Below, in pieces: positions 1-7,173 of a stretch of 39,015 nt of DNA. Within the stretch, counting starts at the first letter, position 1. Every line of letters starts with the position of its first letter. The notes under the pieces are model-generated. The model was not told the origin of the DNA, ran no database searches, and worked only from the letters and a program-made list of their open reading frames with translations. The position numbers and the translations under genes were made by a program. Source of the DNA: Deinococcales bacterium (GTDB lineage Bacteria > Deinococcota > Deinococci > Deinococcales > JAAFIG01); contig JAAFJQ010000009.1 of assembly GCA_013298185.1 (NCBI GenBank), positions 1 through 39,015 on the forward strand. Direction: 5' to 3'.

Positions 1-456
1 GATGAACTGCACGGCGAGAAGTTCTTTGTCCAGAAAAAAGACCCAATCACAGGTAAGTTAGCCCGTTTTGCTACGCCGCTTTTTCTGGCGCTGATTTTGG
101 TTGAAGTTGCCGATTTGGTCTTTGCGGTAGATAGCGTTCCTGCCATCTTTGCGATCACCACCGATCCGTTCATTGTCTACACCAGCAACATCTTTGCGAT
201 TCTTGGTTTGCGTGCCTTGTACTTTGCGCTGGCAGCCATGATTCACCGCTTTAAGTACCTGAAATACTCGCTCAGTATCGTGCTGATCTTTATTGGTGGT
301 AAGGTCTTCTTTAACCAGATTTTCGGCAAGATGGATCCGATTATTTCGTTGGTCATCACCTTCACGATTCTGGCGGCTGGCATTGTCTACAGCTTAATCA
401 AAACCAAAAACGATGGTGACGGCGAAGGCAAAGCCATCCCAGTTACGACATCTTAA
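1..456 (+). CDS. TerC family integral membrane protein (3' part)
   Basis: The frame is open from base 1, so the gene begins upstream of the window and only the last 151 codons are present. The visible part has a hydrophobic segment with the motif EVADLVFAVDSVPAIFAITTD, typical of TerC/Alx proteins, in which acidic residues lie inside membrane helices. It continues with helices around FAILGLRALYFAL, SLSIVLIFIGGKVFF and PIISLVITFTILAAGIVYSLI, and ends in a short charged tail. Members of this family are inner-membrane proteins linked to tellurite resistance, pH response and manganese export; which applies here cannot be told. The stop overlaps the AAGGAG ribosome-binding site of the following mini-gene. 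Confidence 0.9.
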   Translation, partial: DELHGEKFFVQKKDPITGKLARFATPLFLALILVEVADLVFAVDSVPAIFAITTDPFIVYTSNIFAILGLRALYFALAAMIHRFKYLKYSLSIVLIFIGGKVFFNQIFGKMDPIISLVITFTILAAGIVYSLIKTKNDGDGEGKAIPVTTS

Positions 457-513
457 GGAGAACACATGGAATACCTGATTGCACAAGGAGTCGTATGGAA
501 TACCTGATTGCAC
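455..513 (+). repeat. Duplicated ribosome-binding site and start region
   Basis: AAGGAG, a 4-5 base spacer and the same 19 bases beginning ATGGAATACC occur twice, at 455-484 and 485-513. The spacers are AACAC and TCGT. The first ATG (466) opens a reading frame that stops after 13 codons at 507, overlapping the second start. The second ATG (495) opens the 32-codon gene. This looks like a recent tandem duplication with a one-base length difference between copies, leaving a tiny upstream ORF translated through the real start. Confidence 0.85.
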
Positions 514-593
514 TTGGATTGATTGGCGTTGCTTACGGGCTGCTTACAAAAAAACCTCAACCCATACCTGTGAAAACGAAAGGAAGGAAATAA
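495..593 (+). CDS. Small 32-residue membrane protein
   Basis: The ATG at 495 follows AAGGAG by four bases and the frame ends at TAA 591-593, one base before the ATG of the zf-TFIIB gene. The product starts MEYLIALGLIGVAYGLL, one short hydrophobic helix, followed by a basic tail (TKKPQPIPVKTKGRK), so an N-out or membrane-anchored topology with the positive tail in the cytoplasm is likely. No family is recognised. Good ribosome-binding site, tight packing between two genes and the helix-plus-basic-tail pattern argue that it is translated. The SD of the next gene (AAGGAAGG) lies inside its last codons. Confidence 0.6.
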   Translation: MEYLIALGLIGVAYGLLTKKPQPIPVKTKGRK

Positions 594-594
594 G

Positions 595-963
595 ATGCAA
601 AAACTGTGTCCGATAGATGGTACTCCACTGATGGAAATGAACAAGAACGGCGTGACCATTGATGTCTGCCCCGAATGCAAAGGCGTTTGGCTCGACCGTG
701 GTGAACTCGAGAAACTGCTTTCGGTCGCGATTGAAATGGAACGCGAATACGGTCAGCCCGCCCCTCGAGCCGTACCACAGTACGACCAACCTCGAGCCGT
801 ACCACCACAATATGACCAACCTCGAGCGCCAATGCCAGACCCACGTTATGCCCAAGGCGGTTATGACCCACGCTACCGCCGCGATGACGACGACGACGAT
901 GACCGTCGCTATCCCAAGAAGAAGAAAAGCACCTTGGGTAAATTGTTCGATATTTTTGACTAG
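595..963 (+). CDS. zf-TFIIB domain protein
   Basis: The 122-residue product opens with the TFIIB-type zinc-ribbon pattern: CPIDGTPLM at residues 5-13 and VCPECKGVWLDRGEL at about 24-38. The Cys-Pro-x-Asp form of the first knuckle is common in this bacterial family. The middle (about 58-85) is a proline- and tyrosine-rich segment with an imperfect repeat, QPRAVPQYD then QPRAVPPQYD, encoded by 27-30 base DNA repeats each holding one CTCGAG. After it come a run of seven or eight acidic residues and a lysine-rich tail. A strong AAGGAAGG site lies at 580-587. Function is unknown; the family is cytosolic. Two hairpin terminators follow. Confidence 0.85.
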   Translation: MQKLCPIDGTPLMEMNKNGVTIDVCPECKGVWLDRGELEKLLSVAIEMEREYGQPAPRAVPQYDQPRAVPPQYDQPRAPMPDPRYAQGGYDPRYRRDDDDDDDRRYPKKKKSTLGKLFDIFD

Positions 964-969
964 CTGCGT

Positions 970-994
970 GCGCGTTCCCCCATAACGCGCTTTT
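970..994 (+). terminator. Hairpin terminator 1
   Basis: GCGCGTT (970-976) pairs perfectly with AACGCGC (984-990) across a 7-base C-rich loop and is followed by TTTT. It begins seven bases after the zf-TFIIB stop codon. Confidence 0.7.
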
Positions 995-996
995 CG

Positions 997-1027
997 CACC
1001 CACCGCCCCCCAACGGTGGGTGTTTTT
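997..1027 (+). terminator. Hairpin terminator 2
   Basis: CACCCACCG (997-1005) pairs perfectly with CGGTGGGTG (1014-1022), followed by TTTTT. This is the stronger of two tandem terminators, separated by two bases, that insulate the TerC/zf-TFIIB transcription unit from the next gene. Confidence 0.85.
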
Positions 1028-1052
1028 ATGCCACAAGCACCCGTGAATTGGT

Positions 1053-1058
1053 TAGACT
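1053..1058 (+). promoter_or_regulatory. -10 box TAGACT, leaderless promoter of the DUF1999 gene
   Basis: TAGACT ends seven bases before the ATG at 1066. There is no room for a ribosome-binding site, so the transcript probably starts at or next to the start codon. This decides for ATG 1066 over the TTG at 1048. No clear -35 box is visible. Confidence 0.6.
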
Positions 1059-1065
1059 GAGTCCA

Positions 1066-1551
1066 ATGATTTACCGTTCCCCCGCCGAAGCTGACTACCC
1101 CGGAATGCAAGCTCTTGATTTGGAACTTGCCCGCCTCGAGAATCCTGATTTTGACAAGCTCGAGGAAAAAGAACGAGCTGCCATGCTGCGCTCGAGCCTG
1201 CCTGCGTTATTGTTCTATGCCCGAAGCGAACACAGTTTTGTGGCAGTTGAAGCCAGCAGCCTGACCGACGACCAACCCAGCACCGTCTACGGTTTTGTCT
1301 TAGCGCAAAGCGTTTGGATGGGTGATAAAGCGATTGTTTGGGTTTCAAACCTGCGGGTTCACCCTGACGCCCCGCCCGGATGCTTACCCGGTTTGCTGCA
1401 CTGCGTGACCAAAAGCGCTTATGATGGCGCGGTGTACGAAATGCACTTGGCAGCTGACAGTCACTTAGAAGCCATTGCCACTCGAGAAGGCTATCAAGAT
1501 GTCAAATCCAAGCACATGATTCGTTACCTCGGCTCGAGAAATAAGCTATAA
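1066..1551 (+). CDS. DUF1999 family GNAT-type acetyltransferase
   Basis: 161 residues beginning MIYRSPAEADYPGM. The pattern 'SLPALLFYARSEHSFVA' followed by 'YGFVLAQSVWMGDKAIVWVSNLRVHP' matches what I recall of DUF1999, a GNAT-fold family known mainly from Thermus and Deinococcus. The substrate is unknown. The TTG at 1048 would add six residues, but TAGACT sits where those codons would be, so ATG 1066 is preferred. The gene is monocistronic, lies between the tandem terminators and a convergent ABC permease, and its 3' end overlaps that gene by six bases. CTCGAG occurs in it in three different reading frames (1135, 1191, 1481). Confidence 0.8.
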   Translation: MIYRSPAEADYPGMQALDLELARLENPDFDKLEEKERAAMLRSSLPALLFYARSEHSFVAVEASSLTDDQPSTVYGFVLAQSVWMGDKAIVWVSNLRVHPDAPPGCLPGLLHCVTKSAYDGAVYEMHLAADSHLEAIATREGYQDVKSKHMIRYLGSRNKL

Positions 1552-2370
1552 ATCCTTACGCTCAAAAATCAGCATACTCGCCACAATGCCAATGCCTGTG
1601 TAAATCACCAGCAGAATCAGACTTTGTTGGGTGGTGTAGGTCGTGGCGCGTAGCGGCGAATACGCATCCAAGTGTTCGGTGAGTAAAAACGGGCGCAGCC
1701 AAACAAAAACCTTGAGCATTCCCATCATCAAAATTGCACCAACGCCAGCCAACGCCGCCGCTGCTGTGTTCAAGTACAAGACCCCAAAGACAATCGCCAG
1801 CACCGCAATTGGCGATAAGATCACACCTGAAATCATATAGCCTTGGGCAAGTTCGGCAAATGCCCCAAATGGGGAAAGTTCGCCAACCCCAACAAATGCG
1901 CCTTCGCCTAGACCCGTACCGTACACGCCTGTTCCCCAGCCATAACGCAAGCCGCCAACCAATAAGCCACCAACCAAGGTGCTTAAAAGCAGCAAAAACG
2001 GATAAAGAATCGCCACCATCAGCTTAGAAAAAATGACGCGGATTCTCGAGACAGGGCGCAACAACAATGGGCGCAGTGTTCCCCAGTCCATCTCGCCGCC
2101 GACCAATTCAGCGCAAGTCACGGCGGTTAAAAGCGGCAACATAAATGGCATCATGATGTACAGCGCCATACCCGGCACTTGCCAACCCGAAACCAATAGC
2201 ACATCCGCACCGATCACTTGGGCAATGCCTTCGTCTGGCGCGAGGGTCAGAATGGCTGGCAAAATAAACGCCACCAACAAACCCAAACGCACACTGCGAA
2301 AACCCAGCAATTTGCGAAACTCGAGCGAAAGAACGCCGTAACCAACGCGATTAGAAATGTTTTTTGTCAT
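1546..2370 (-). CDS. ABC-2 type transporter permease
   Basis: 274 residues from an ATG at 2370 preceded by AAGGAT at a suitable distance; an upstream in-frame ATG at 2436 would translate the heptamer repeat and is unlikely. The protein has about six hydrophobic segments (for example RLGLLVAFILPAILTLA, ALYIMMPFMLPLLTAVTCAEL and the C-terminal SLILLVIYTGIGIVASMLIF) and the typical 'GEMDWGTLRPLLLRPVSRIRVIFSKL' stretch of ABC-2 permeases between helices. It should pair with the ATPase encoded just upstream (2456-3436) as an exporter of unknown substrate, such as a drug, lipid or peptide. Confidence 0.85.
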   Translation of the reverse strand: MTKNISNRVGYGVLSLEFRKLLGFRSVRLGLLVAFILPAILTLAPDEGIAQVIGADVLLVSGWQVPGMALYIMMPFMLPLLTAVTCAELVGGEMDWGTLRPLLLRPVSRIRVIFSKLMVAILYPFLLLLSTLVGGLLVGGLRYGWGTGVYGTGLGEGAFVGVGELSPFGAFAELAQGYMISGVILSPIAVLAIVFGVLYLNTAAAALAGVGAILMMGMLKVFVWLRPFLLTEHLDAYSPLRATTYTTQQSLILLVIYTGIGIVASMLIFERKDL

Positions 2371-2424
2371 GGGAATCCTTTGGGCAGGGTGAAAAGGTGA
2401 AAAGTAGGGTTGAGTCCGTTTTTT

Positions 2425-2452
2425 CTCATAGCTCATAGCTCATAGCTCACAG
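2425..2452. repeat. Heptamer array (CTCATAG)3 CTCACAG
   Basis: Three exact copies of CTCATAG and one with a single change lie head to tail in the 85-bp gap between the ABC ATPase and permease genes. Next to it is GGTGAAAAGGTGAAAAG in the same gap. Similar seven-base periodicity recurs in other intergenic regions of the window. Confidence 0.85.
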
Positions 2453-2455
2453 CCC

Positions 2456-3436
2456 TTAAAACTCGCGCTCGACCCGCTCACGGTAGTATTCGTACAAATC
2501 AAAGTGATCTGGGTTGGCTTCAAACATGCGGATGCCTTCGACAGCAAGGGCGCGGATGGCATCTGGGGCGCGGAGTTCAGAGTCCAGATGCACAATCACA
2601 TAAGGCGGACGGGCGAAGGAGCGCACCACAAATGGCTGGGTGGAAAGGGCTGCGGCAGCTCGAGGGGCATCGTCCACACGGAAACGATAAGCGCTGCTGC
2701 GTGCGCCCAAATCCACTTCGTCGAGTAATTTGCCGCTCGAGAGGATGCCAACGCGGTGGGCGTACTGGCTGACTTCGCGCAGGTGGTGGGTGCTAAGAAT
2801 CACGGCTGTTCCAGTGGCTGCCATGCCCGATAGGACACGATGCACTAAATTGATGCCAAGTGGGTCAAGTCCACTGGTTGGTTCATCCAGCACCAAGACT
2901 CGAGGATTGGTCAGAATCGCAGCCGCTAAACCAAGGCGTTGGCGTTGCCCAAGGCTGTACTCGCGGACGTTGCGGTCTTGCATTCGGGTCAGTTCGACAT
3001 CGGTAATCACTTCTCGGATTCGGTTTTCGTCCAGTAACAACGGATTGCGGTGATCGGTGGAAAATCCAACACCACCAGCCAGTTTGGCATGTGCCATCAG
3101 GTTCTCGCGCCCAGTCATGTGTGGGTAGAATGCCGCAGGGGCTTCGACCACTGCGCCCAGAGCGCGGCGCACCTTTGAGCCGCCAGTGTGGACATCCTCG
3201 CCGCACAAAAGCATTTGTCCGCCTGTGGGAAAGGATAAACCGGTGATGATGCGAATTAACGTGGTTTTACCCGCGCCGTTGGGTCCCGCCAAAGCGTAGA
3301 CTTCGCCGGGCAGTACCTTAAAAGAGACTTGGTCGAGGACTGGATAACGTCCGTAACGTTTGGAAACCGACTTGGCTTCGATGCTCGGCTCACTCGATTT
3401 AAGAACTGTTCTGGCAGGAGCTTCAAATTGGTTCAT
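2456..3436 (-). CDS. ABC transporter ATP-binding protein
   Basis: 326 residues. Walker A is GPNGAGKT at residues 51-58, the signature is YSLGQRQRLGLA, and Walker B is VLVLDEPTSGLDP followed by the H-loop ILSTHH. The roughly 90-residue C-terminal extension after the ATPase core is usual for ABC-2 exporter ATPases of the CcmA/DrrA type. The start ATG at 3436 is seven bases after TAGACT (3444-3449 on this strand), so translation is probably leaderless. It is the likely partner of the permease 85 bases downstream. The substrate cannot be predicted. Confidence 0.92.
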   Translation of the reverse strand: MNQFEAPARTVLKSSEPSIEAKSVSKRYGRYPVLDQVSFKVLPGEVYALAGPNGAGKTTLIRIITGLSFPTGGQMLLCGEDVHTGGSKVRRALGAVVEAPAAFYPHMTGRENLMAHAKLAGGVGFSTDHRNPLLLDENRIREVITDVELTRMQDRNVREYSLGQRQRLGLAAAILTNPRVLVLDEPTSGLDPLGINLVHRVLSGMAATGTAVILSTHHLREVSQYAHRVGILSSGKLLDEVDLGARSSAYRFRVDDAPRAAAALSTQPFVVRSFARPPYVIVHLDSELRAPDAIRALAVEGIRMFEANPDHFDLYEYYRERVEREF

Positions 3437-3443
3437 TGCCTAC

Positions 3444-3449
3444 AGTCTA
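3444..3449 (-). promoter_or_regulatory. -10 box TAGACT of the ABC exporter ATPase gene
   Basis: TAGACTGTAGGCA leads directly into ATG. The same core, TAGACTGTAGGC, leads into the ATG of the membrane protein at 14461. The box lies in the 23-base gap after the PIG-L gene, so the exporter has its own promoter. Confidence 0.65.
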
Positions 3450-3459
3450 CCGTAAAAAG

Positions 3460-4203
3460 TTAGAGCTGACTGCCAATCACTTCATCTTCTGACCAAGCAG
3501 GTATAAGCCGCCGAAAAGTTTCAGTCACAATTCGCTCGGGTAAGCGCTCCAAGAACCCAACCGTAGACAAAGCCTGTGTACGATGCGCTGCAATGGCTCT
3601 GAGTTTCGGCACGAGGTACGGGGTCACATCCCGAAAATGGGTCGGGGGTTTCCATGTGTCTGCCCAATCTGGATTGAGCAGCACAGGGTTGGCAAAGCCG
3701 TAAACCCGTGTACCTCGAGCCAAATGCCCACCTTGCTCGAGGGCAGCAAGCGCAATCTGATGCGAAGCGATATGGTCTGGGTGGCGGTTGCTACCATCGG
3801 GCGGAAAGGTCATCACCACCTTGGGTTGCCAAGTCTCGAGCAGCGCCAAGACCCGTGCTGTGGCTTCGGGGATAAAATCTTGTAAGCCACCCAAAAACAA
3901 GGCGGGCGCATCGTCTTTGTGCGAGCTGTCTCTGGTAGCAGGAGCGGCATCGGGGTATTCAAACTGCACAAAGTTGCTGATGCTCAGGGCATTGACGCTA
4001 TTTTGCAATTCGATGGCTCGAAATTCGGGTAATTCGGCTTGGCTGCATAAGCCCAAACTGCGTCCACTCGAGCCTTTGGTCAGGGTAATCAGACCTGTTT
4101 TTAAGCCCTTAGTAGCGTACTCTGCCAGTGTTCCACCTGTGCCGTAGCATTCGTCATCGGGATGCGCCACAATTAAACATAAATCCAACACGGCTAAAAT
4201 CAT
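3460..4203 (-). CDS. PIG-L family deacetylase, possibly bacillithiol-type
   Basis: 247 residues from ATG 4203. The N-terminus carries the metal site AHPDDE at residues 13-18 and a later RHPDH supplies the third ligand, as in zinc-dependent N-acetylglucosamine deacetylases (PIG-L/LmbE). The segment 'GLITLTKGSSGRSLG...ELPEFRAIEL' resembles BshB2, which deacetylates GlcNAc-malate in bacillithiol synthesis; Deinococcus makes bacillithiol, but no other bsh gene is in this window, so the substrate is uncertain. An upstream in-frame ATG at 4248 would extend the gene into fabH and is rejected. The start lies 11 bases after the fabH stop, so the two are probably cotranscribed. Confidence 0.75.
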   Translation of the reverse strand: MILAVLDLCLIVAHPDDECYGTGGTLAEYATKGLKTGLITLTKGSSGRSLGLCSQAELPEFRAIELQNSVNALSISNFVQFEYPDAAPATRDSSHKDDAPALFLGGLQDFIPEATARVLALLETWQPKVVMTFPPDGSNRHPDHIASHQIALAALEQGGHLARGTRVYGFANPVLLNPDWADTWKPPTHFRDVTPYLVPKLRAIAAHRTQALSTVGFLERLPERIVTETFRRLIPAWSEDEVIGSQL

Positions 4204-4214
4204 AACCGTTATGC

Positions 4215-5186
4215 TTAATAACTCCAAGTCAAAGCGGCGGCGCTCCATGCCAAGCCGCCACCAAAACCAACCAAAATCACTTTATCGCCTTGTTTGATTA
4301 AATTATGTTCAATACCATGCTCGAGCGCCAGTGGAATCGTGGCAGCGCTGTTATTGGCATGGCGTTCAATGCTGACCACAAATTTACTCGAGGCTAAACC
4401 AAGGCGTTCGCTGGCTGCTTCAATGATTCGAGCATTGGCTTGGTGCGGCACAATGCGGTCTATGTCCTCGAGTTGCCAACCCGCGTTTTTAGCCACTTGT
4501 ACAATCGCTTCGGGCATGATTCTGGTGGCAAACTTAAAGACTTCGCGCCCGTTTTGTACCACAAATGGCTCGAGTGGTTCGCCGCTCGGCAGGCGCTTAC
4601 CGAGCGCTCCAGAATGCAGGAATTTTGCGCCGTTGCCATCTGCGCCCCAGTAGAAACCCGCAAATCCAAATCCAGCCCCAACCGGCTCGAGAATCGCTGC
4701 GCCTGCACCATCACCAAACAGTACCGCTGTGTTGCGGTCGTACCAATTGACAATTTTTGAAAAGGTTTCTGCGCCAATCACCAAGACTTTTTGACTTGTG
4801 CCAGCCACAATTTGCGCTCTGGCGACATTCAGGGCATAGACCCAACCTGCACATGCCACCATGATGTCAAAAGCTGCCGCTTTTAAGCCAAAATGGGCTT
4901 GTACCAAGGCGGCTGTACTGGGAAAATAAGCATCGGGCGTGGCAGTTGCCACAATCACCAAATCCACATGCTCGAGGGCAGCCGCACCGTGTTTATTCAC
5001 CAGATTCTGCACAGCTGCAATGGCTAAATGGCTGGTGAATTCACCTTCGGCAGCAATGTGCCGCGCTTTAATGCCGGTGCGGCTCTGAATCCATTCATCG
5101 GTTGTCTCGAGGGTTAGTTCGAGGTCGGTGTTGTGCAGTATTTTCTCGGGTAGGTACGTGCCAATGGCGCTGATGCCAACGTTCAT
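4215..5186 (-). CDS. fabH: Beta-ketoacyl-ACP synthase III
   Basis: 323 residues, the normal family length. FabH condenses acetyl-CoA (or a branched acyl-CoA) with malonyl-ACP to start fatty-acid synthesis in the cytoplasm. The Cys-His-Asn triad is visible: Cys112 in VACAGW, His248 in PHQAN and Asn278 in HANNSAATIP. The glycine-rich end GFGGGLAWSA is also typical. The ATG is preceded by TAGGCT six bases upstream (5193-5198 on this strand) and no ribosome-binding site, so it is probably leaderless. Other fab genes are not adjacent. The downstream PIG-L gene is likely in the same transcript. Confidence 0.95.
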   Translation of the reverse strand: MNVGISAIGTYLPEKILHNTDLELTLETTDEWIQSRTGIKARHIAAEGEFTSHLAIAAVQNLVNKHGAAALEHVDLVIVATATPDAYFPSTAALVQAHFGLKAAAFDIMVACAGWVYALNVARAQIVAGTSQKVLVIGAETFSKIVNWYDRNTAVLFGDGAGAAILEPVGAGFGFAGFYWGADGNGAKFLHSGALGKRLPSGEPLEPFVVQNGREVFKFATRIMPEAIVQVAKNAGWQLEDIDRIVPHQANARIIEAASERLGLASSKFVVSIERHANNSAATIPLALEHGIEHNLIKQGDKVILVGFGGGLAWSAAALTWSY

Positions 5187-5253
5187 ACTTTGAGCCTAAC
5201 ACGGCAGCAAACAAACGCTTGTACCTAAAGGTGTTTTTGTACTGCGTCTAAGT

Positions 5254-6183
5254 TTATTGGCTTTTGGCAACCCGCCAAGTTGGGTTTTCTTCTTGTCTTG
5301 TGCTGCCTTCTTCGACAATGCGCCTTTCGCCTAGCCATTCCTCGAGTCGAAGGTCACGGCGTGGATGAATGCCATCCTGACGAATTTTAGCGCGGATGTT
5401 CTGACAACGACAACCGGGGTAACTGCACAGCAAGGCTTCTGGATGATTGGCAATCAAGCGCTTGGTGGCTGCCACAACATCGGACACCCGAGCCACTTGG
5501 AGGATGGCTTTACCAATTTCAACGGTTTTCAGGGTTTGCAAACTGCCTTCAATTGCATTAAAAGCAGCACTGCAATTTGGGTAATACGTTCGTACCACAC
5601 CTTGTTGGGTGTTCGCCCAACGCTCGAGTTGAGGACGACCCGCCAAGTATTCGCCATAATGCACCGAGGTATTGCTGCGGTGATCCACACCCAAAAGCAG
5701 CACCAAACCATCCATCGCTTCAAGAACACCAATCGGGGCATACGGATGCTCCAAAGTCTGCACCCCCAAAACCATTCGGGCATCCTTGCCACTTGCCACA
5801 AACGACAAAGCAGGGTGCATACTTCGCAAAGCACCACTGCGTTCAAGCATCATTTGCGGGATTCGCCCAATGTCCCTCGAGACGGGGCTATCGGCACGAA
5901 ATGGCGGTCCGTCCTCGCTGACCGTAGCGGGCCAATCGGCGTTACGATACTGGGTGGGCCAAACCAAAGTGTAATAGGTAAAAGCTGGCATCACCAAGGT
6001 ACTCGAGAAACGCTCAAGGGCATGTAAGACACTGTTTGCTCCGCCGCTCATGTTGCCAAGGCTGGATAAACTCGAGTGGACAATCAGTGGTGTTTGCCCA
6101 TTTAAGCCCAATTGCTTCAAACCCCGCTCGAGATCAGTTTGTGAAACTGGAGCATTCCAAGCTCGGCGGATGAAATTGAACAC
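5254..6183 (-). CDS. AAC(3)-family N-acetyltransferase
   Basis: 309 residues if it starts at GTG 6183. Motifs of the aminoglycoside 3-N-acetyltransferase family are HSSLSSLG at 36-43 (acetyl-CoA binding) and GVDHRSNTSVH at 165-175, which contains the catalytic His. Many chromosomal members act on other amines or are of unknown substrate, so drug resistance should not be assumed. The open frame extends to a TTG at 6225, but that would overlap the upstream gene by 17 bases. The GTG at 6183 gives a typical N-terminus (MFNFIRRAWNAPVSQ) and follows TAATTT by five bases. The C-terminal end with CSYPGCRC is a cysteine-rich addition worth noting. Confidence 0.8.
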   Translation of the reverse strand: MFNFIRRAWNAPVSQTDLERGLKQLGLNGQTPLIVHSSLSSLGNMSGGANSVLHALERFSSTLVMPAFTYYTLVWPTQYRNADWPATVSEDGPPFRADSPVSRDIGRIPQMMLERSGALRSMHPALSFVASGKDARMVLGVQTLEHPYAPIGVLEAMDGLVLLLGVDHRSNTSVHYGEYLAGRPQLERWANTQQGVVRTYYPNCSAAFNAIEGSLQTLKTVEIGKAILQVARVSDVVAATKRLIANHPEALLCSYPGCRCQNIRAKIRQDGIHPRRDLRLEEWLGERRIVEEGSTRQEENPTWRVAKSQ

Positions 6184-6208
6184 AAATAAAATTACCACAG
6201 GTCGTGGG

Positions 6209-6895
6209 TTATTTGATTGGTTCAAAAAACTGAATCGGGTTGGCTTTTAGAGCCGCTTGTTTCTCGAGCGCCGTGAGTTTATTGGTTCGTCGGTGCGAGG
6301 GCTTAAAGGTGTACTGAATCCAAATTGGCGCTTGGTTACGAACAAGTTCCGAGCCGCGAATCTCGAGCGGGTGAAACACCCAAAATGTATGTTCGCGCCG
6401 CGTTCGGCTCGAGGTGGTCAGAATTAAAGCCGTATGCAGCACAACAGGCTTACCTTTTAAGAAAATCAGGGCTTCGGGGTCAAAGCTAATACTGCTGATG
6501 GTAGTCAGCCGATAACCATTTGGACTCGAGAGGGCAAAAACAGTGTAATTGGCATCGCCGCCAACGCCGTTACCGCCCAGTAAGAGCTTGATGATGACAT
6601 CAGCTTTTCCATCTTGGTTGAGATCAGCATTCCAAACATTTGAAACAACCAAAGGCATGGTTGCAAAGCGAATTGGGAAGCGTTGGTTAAACAATTCTAA
6701 ACTCACTTGTAATTCGTCTGCACGGTTCATTAAAACCCGTCCATGTGGGCAAACAAAACCATTTGGGTTTTCCTTGCAGCTTCGCACAGAAATGCGCTTG
6801 GCATCGGGGAAGGGATGGTAATTCGAGATATAATCTGCTTGGGCATTGGCAATACTCAACAACAGCAACGCCAGTATGGTAACGAGTTGTTTCAC
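6209..6895 (-). CDS. Secreted protein with an FG-GAP/calcium-loop-like motif, function unknown
   Basis: 228 residues from a GTG at 6895, giving MKQLVTILALLLLSIANAQA, a clear signal peptide. An upstream start at 6985 would bury this signal behind 30 residues. CATACT lies seven bases before the GTG. In the mature part, NADLNQDGKADVIIKL resembles the DxDxDGxxD calcium-binding loop of FG-GAP/VCBS repeats, but only one such motif is visible, so a full propeller is unlikely. Two cysteines (CKE and VCPHG) could form a disulphide outside the cell. No specific family is recognised. Confidence 0.75.
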   Translation of the reverse strand: MKQLVTILALLLLSIANAQADYISNYHPFPDAKRISVRSCKENPNGFVCPHGRVLMNRADELQVSLELFNQRFPIRFATMPLVVSNVWNADLNQDGKADVIIKLLLGGNGVGGDANYTVFALSSPNGYRLTTISSISFDPEALIFLKGKPVVLHTALILTTSSRTRREHTFWVFHPLEIRGSELVRNQAPIWIQYTFKPSHRRTNKLTALEKQAALKANPIQFFEPIK

Positions 6896-7061
6896 GCTAA
6901 GCAGTATGACACAAAAATAAAAAAGTAGAAAAAATTTCTGATGATTCGCAGACGTTTTTTGTTGGTACAAGATTTTTTTACTCAATTTGTCCTAAGCCGA
7001 AATACAAAGCCCCTTCTACGCCGTTCAGCGCATATCAATTGTACGCCTCGGGATTTATAAT
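6896..7061. promoter_or_regulatory. Divergent promoter region between the secreted-protein gene and mutS2
   Basis: For the minus-strand gene, CATACT (6903-6908) precedes the GTG by seven bases. For mutS2, TATAAT at 7056-7061 is the best -10 box; it would give a transcript with a leader of about 105 bases that contains the repeat array at 7062-7173. No convincing -35 box was found. The stretch 6910-7010 is AT-rich and has no gene-like frame on either strand. Confidence 0.45.
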
Positions 7062-7173
7062 CCTCGGCTGAGGTGTTATTTTCTTGCCTCGACGGGGTGA
7101 GTTTCTTGCCTCGAGTGAGGTGAGTATTTTGCCTCGAGTGGGGTGAACAGTCACCTCGAGTGGAGTTCGTCAA
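7062..7173 (+). repeat. Five-unit repeat array in the mutS2 leader
   Basis: Units beginning CCTCG start at 7062, 7087, 7109, 7132 and 7154, a spacing of 22-25 bases. The core is CCTCGAGTGAGGTGAG with drift (for example CCTCGGCTGAGG, CCTCGACGGGGTGAG and CCTCGAGTGGGGTGAA), and the spacers share TTTCTTG or TATTTTG. Three units contain CTCGAG. The last unit runs into the GTG start of mutS2. Each core can fold as a small CCTC/GAGG hairpin. Confidence 0.8.

Noticed and set aside
544-1110. 188-codon minus-strand frame across the zf-TFIIB gene
   Set aside because: It is antisense to a well-supported gene and two terminators, and its composition (Trp, Val and Gly runs) reflects the repeat underneath.
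5365-6027. 220-codon open frame on the plus strand
   Set aside because: It lies wholly antisense to the AAC(3)-family gene, whose motifs are clear, and its translation has no protein-like pattern.
5254-6183. Acquired aminoglycoside resistance gene
   Set aside because: Family membership alone does not show drug use; it has normal CTCGAG density and a chromosomal context with no mobile gene beside it.
7062-7173. CRISPR-like array upstream of mutS2
   Set aside because: Units are degenerate, have a 22-25 base period with no unique 30-base spacers, and no cas gene is present.
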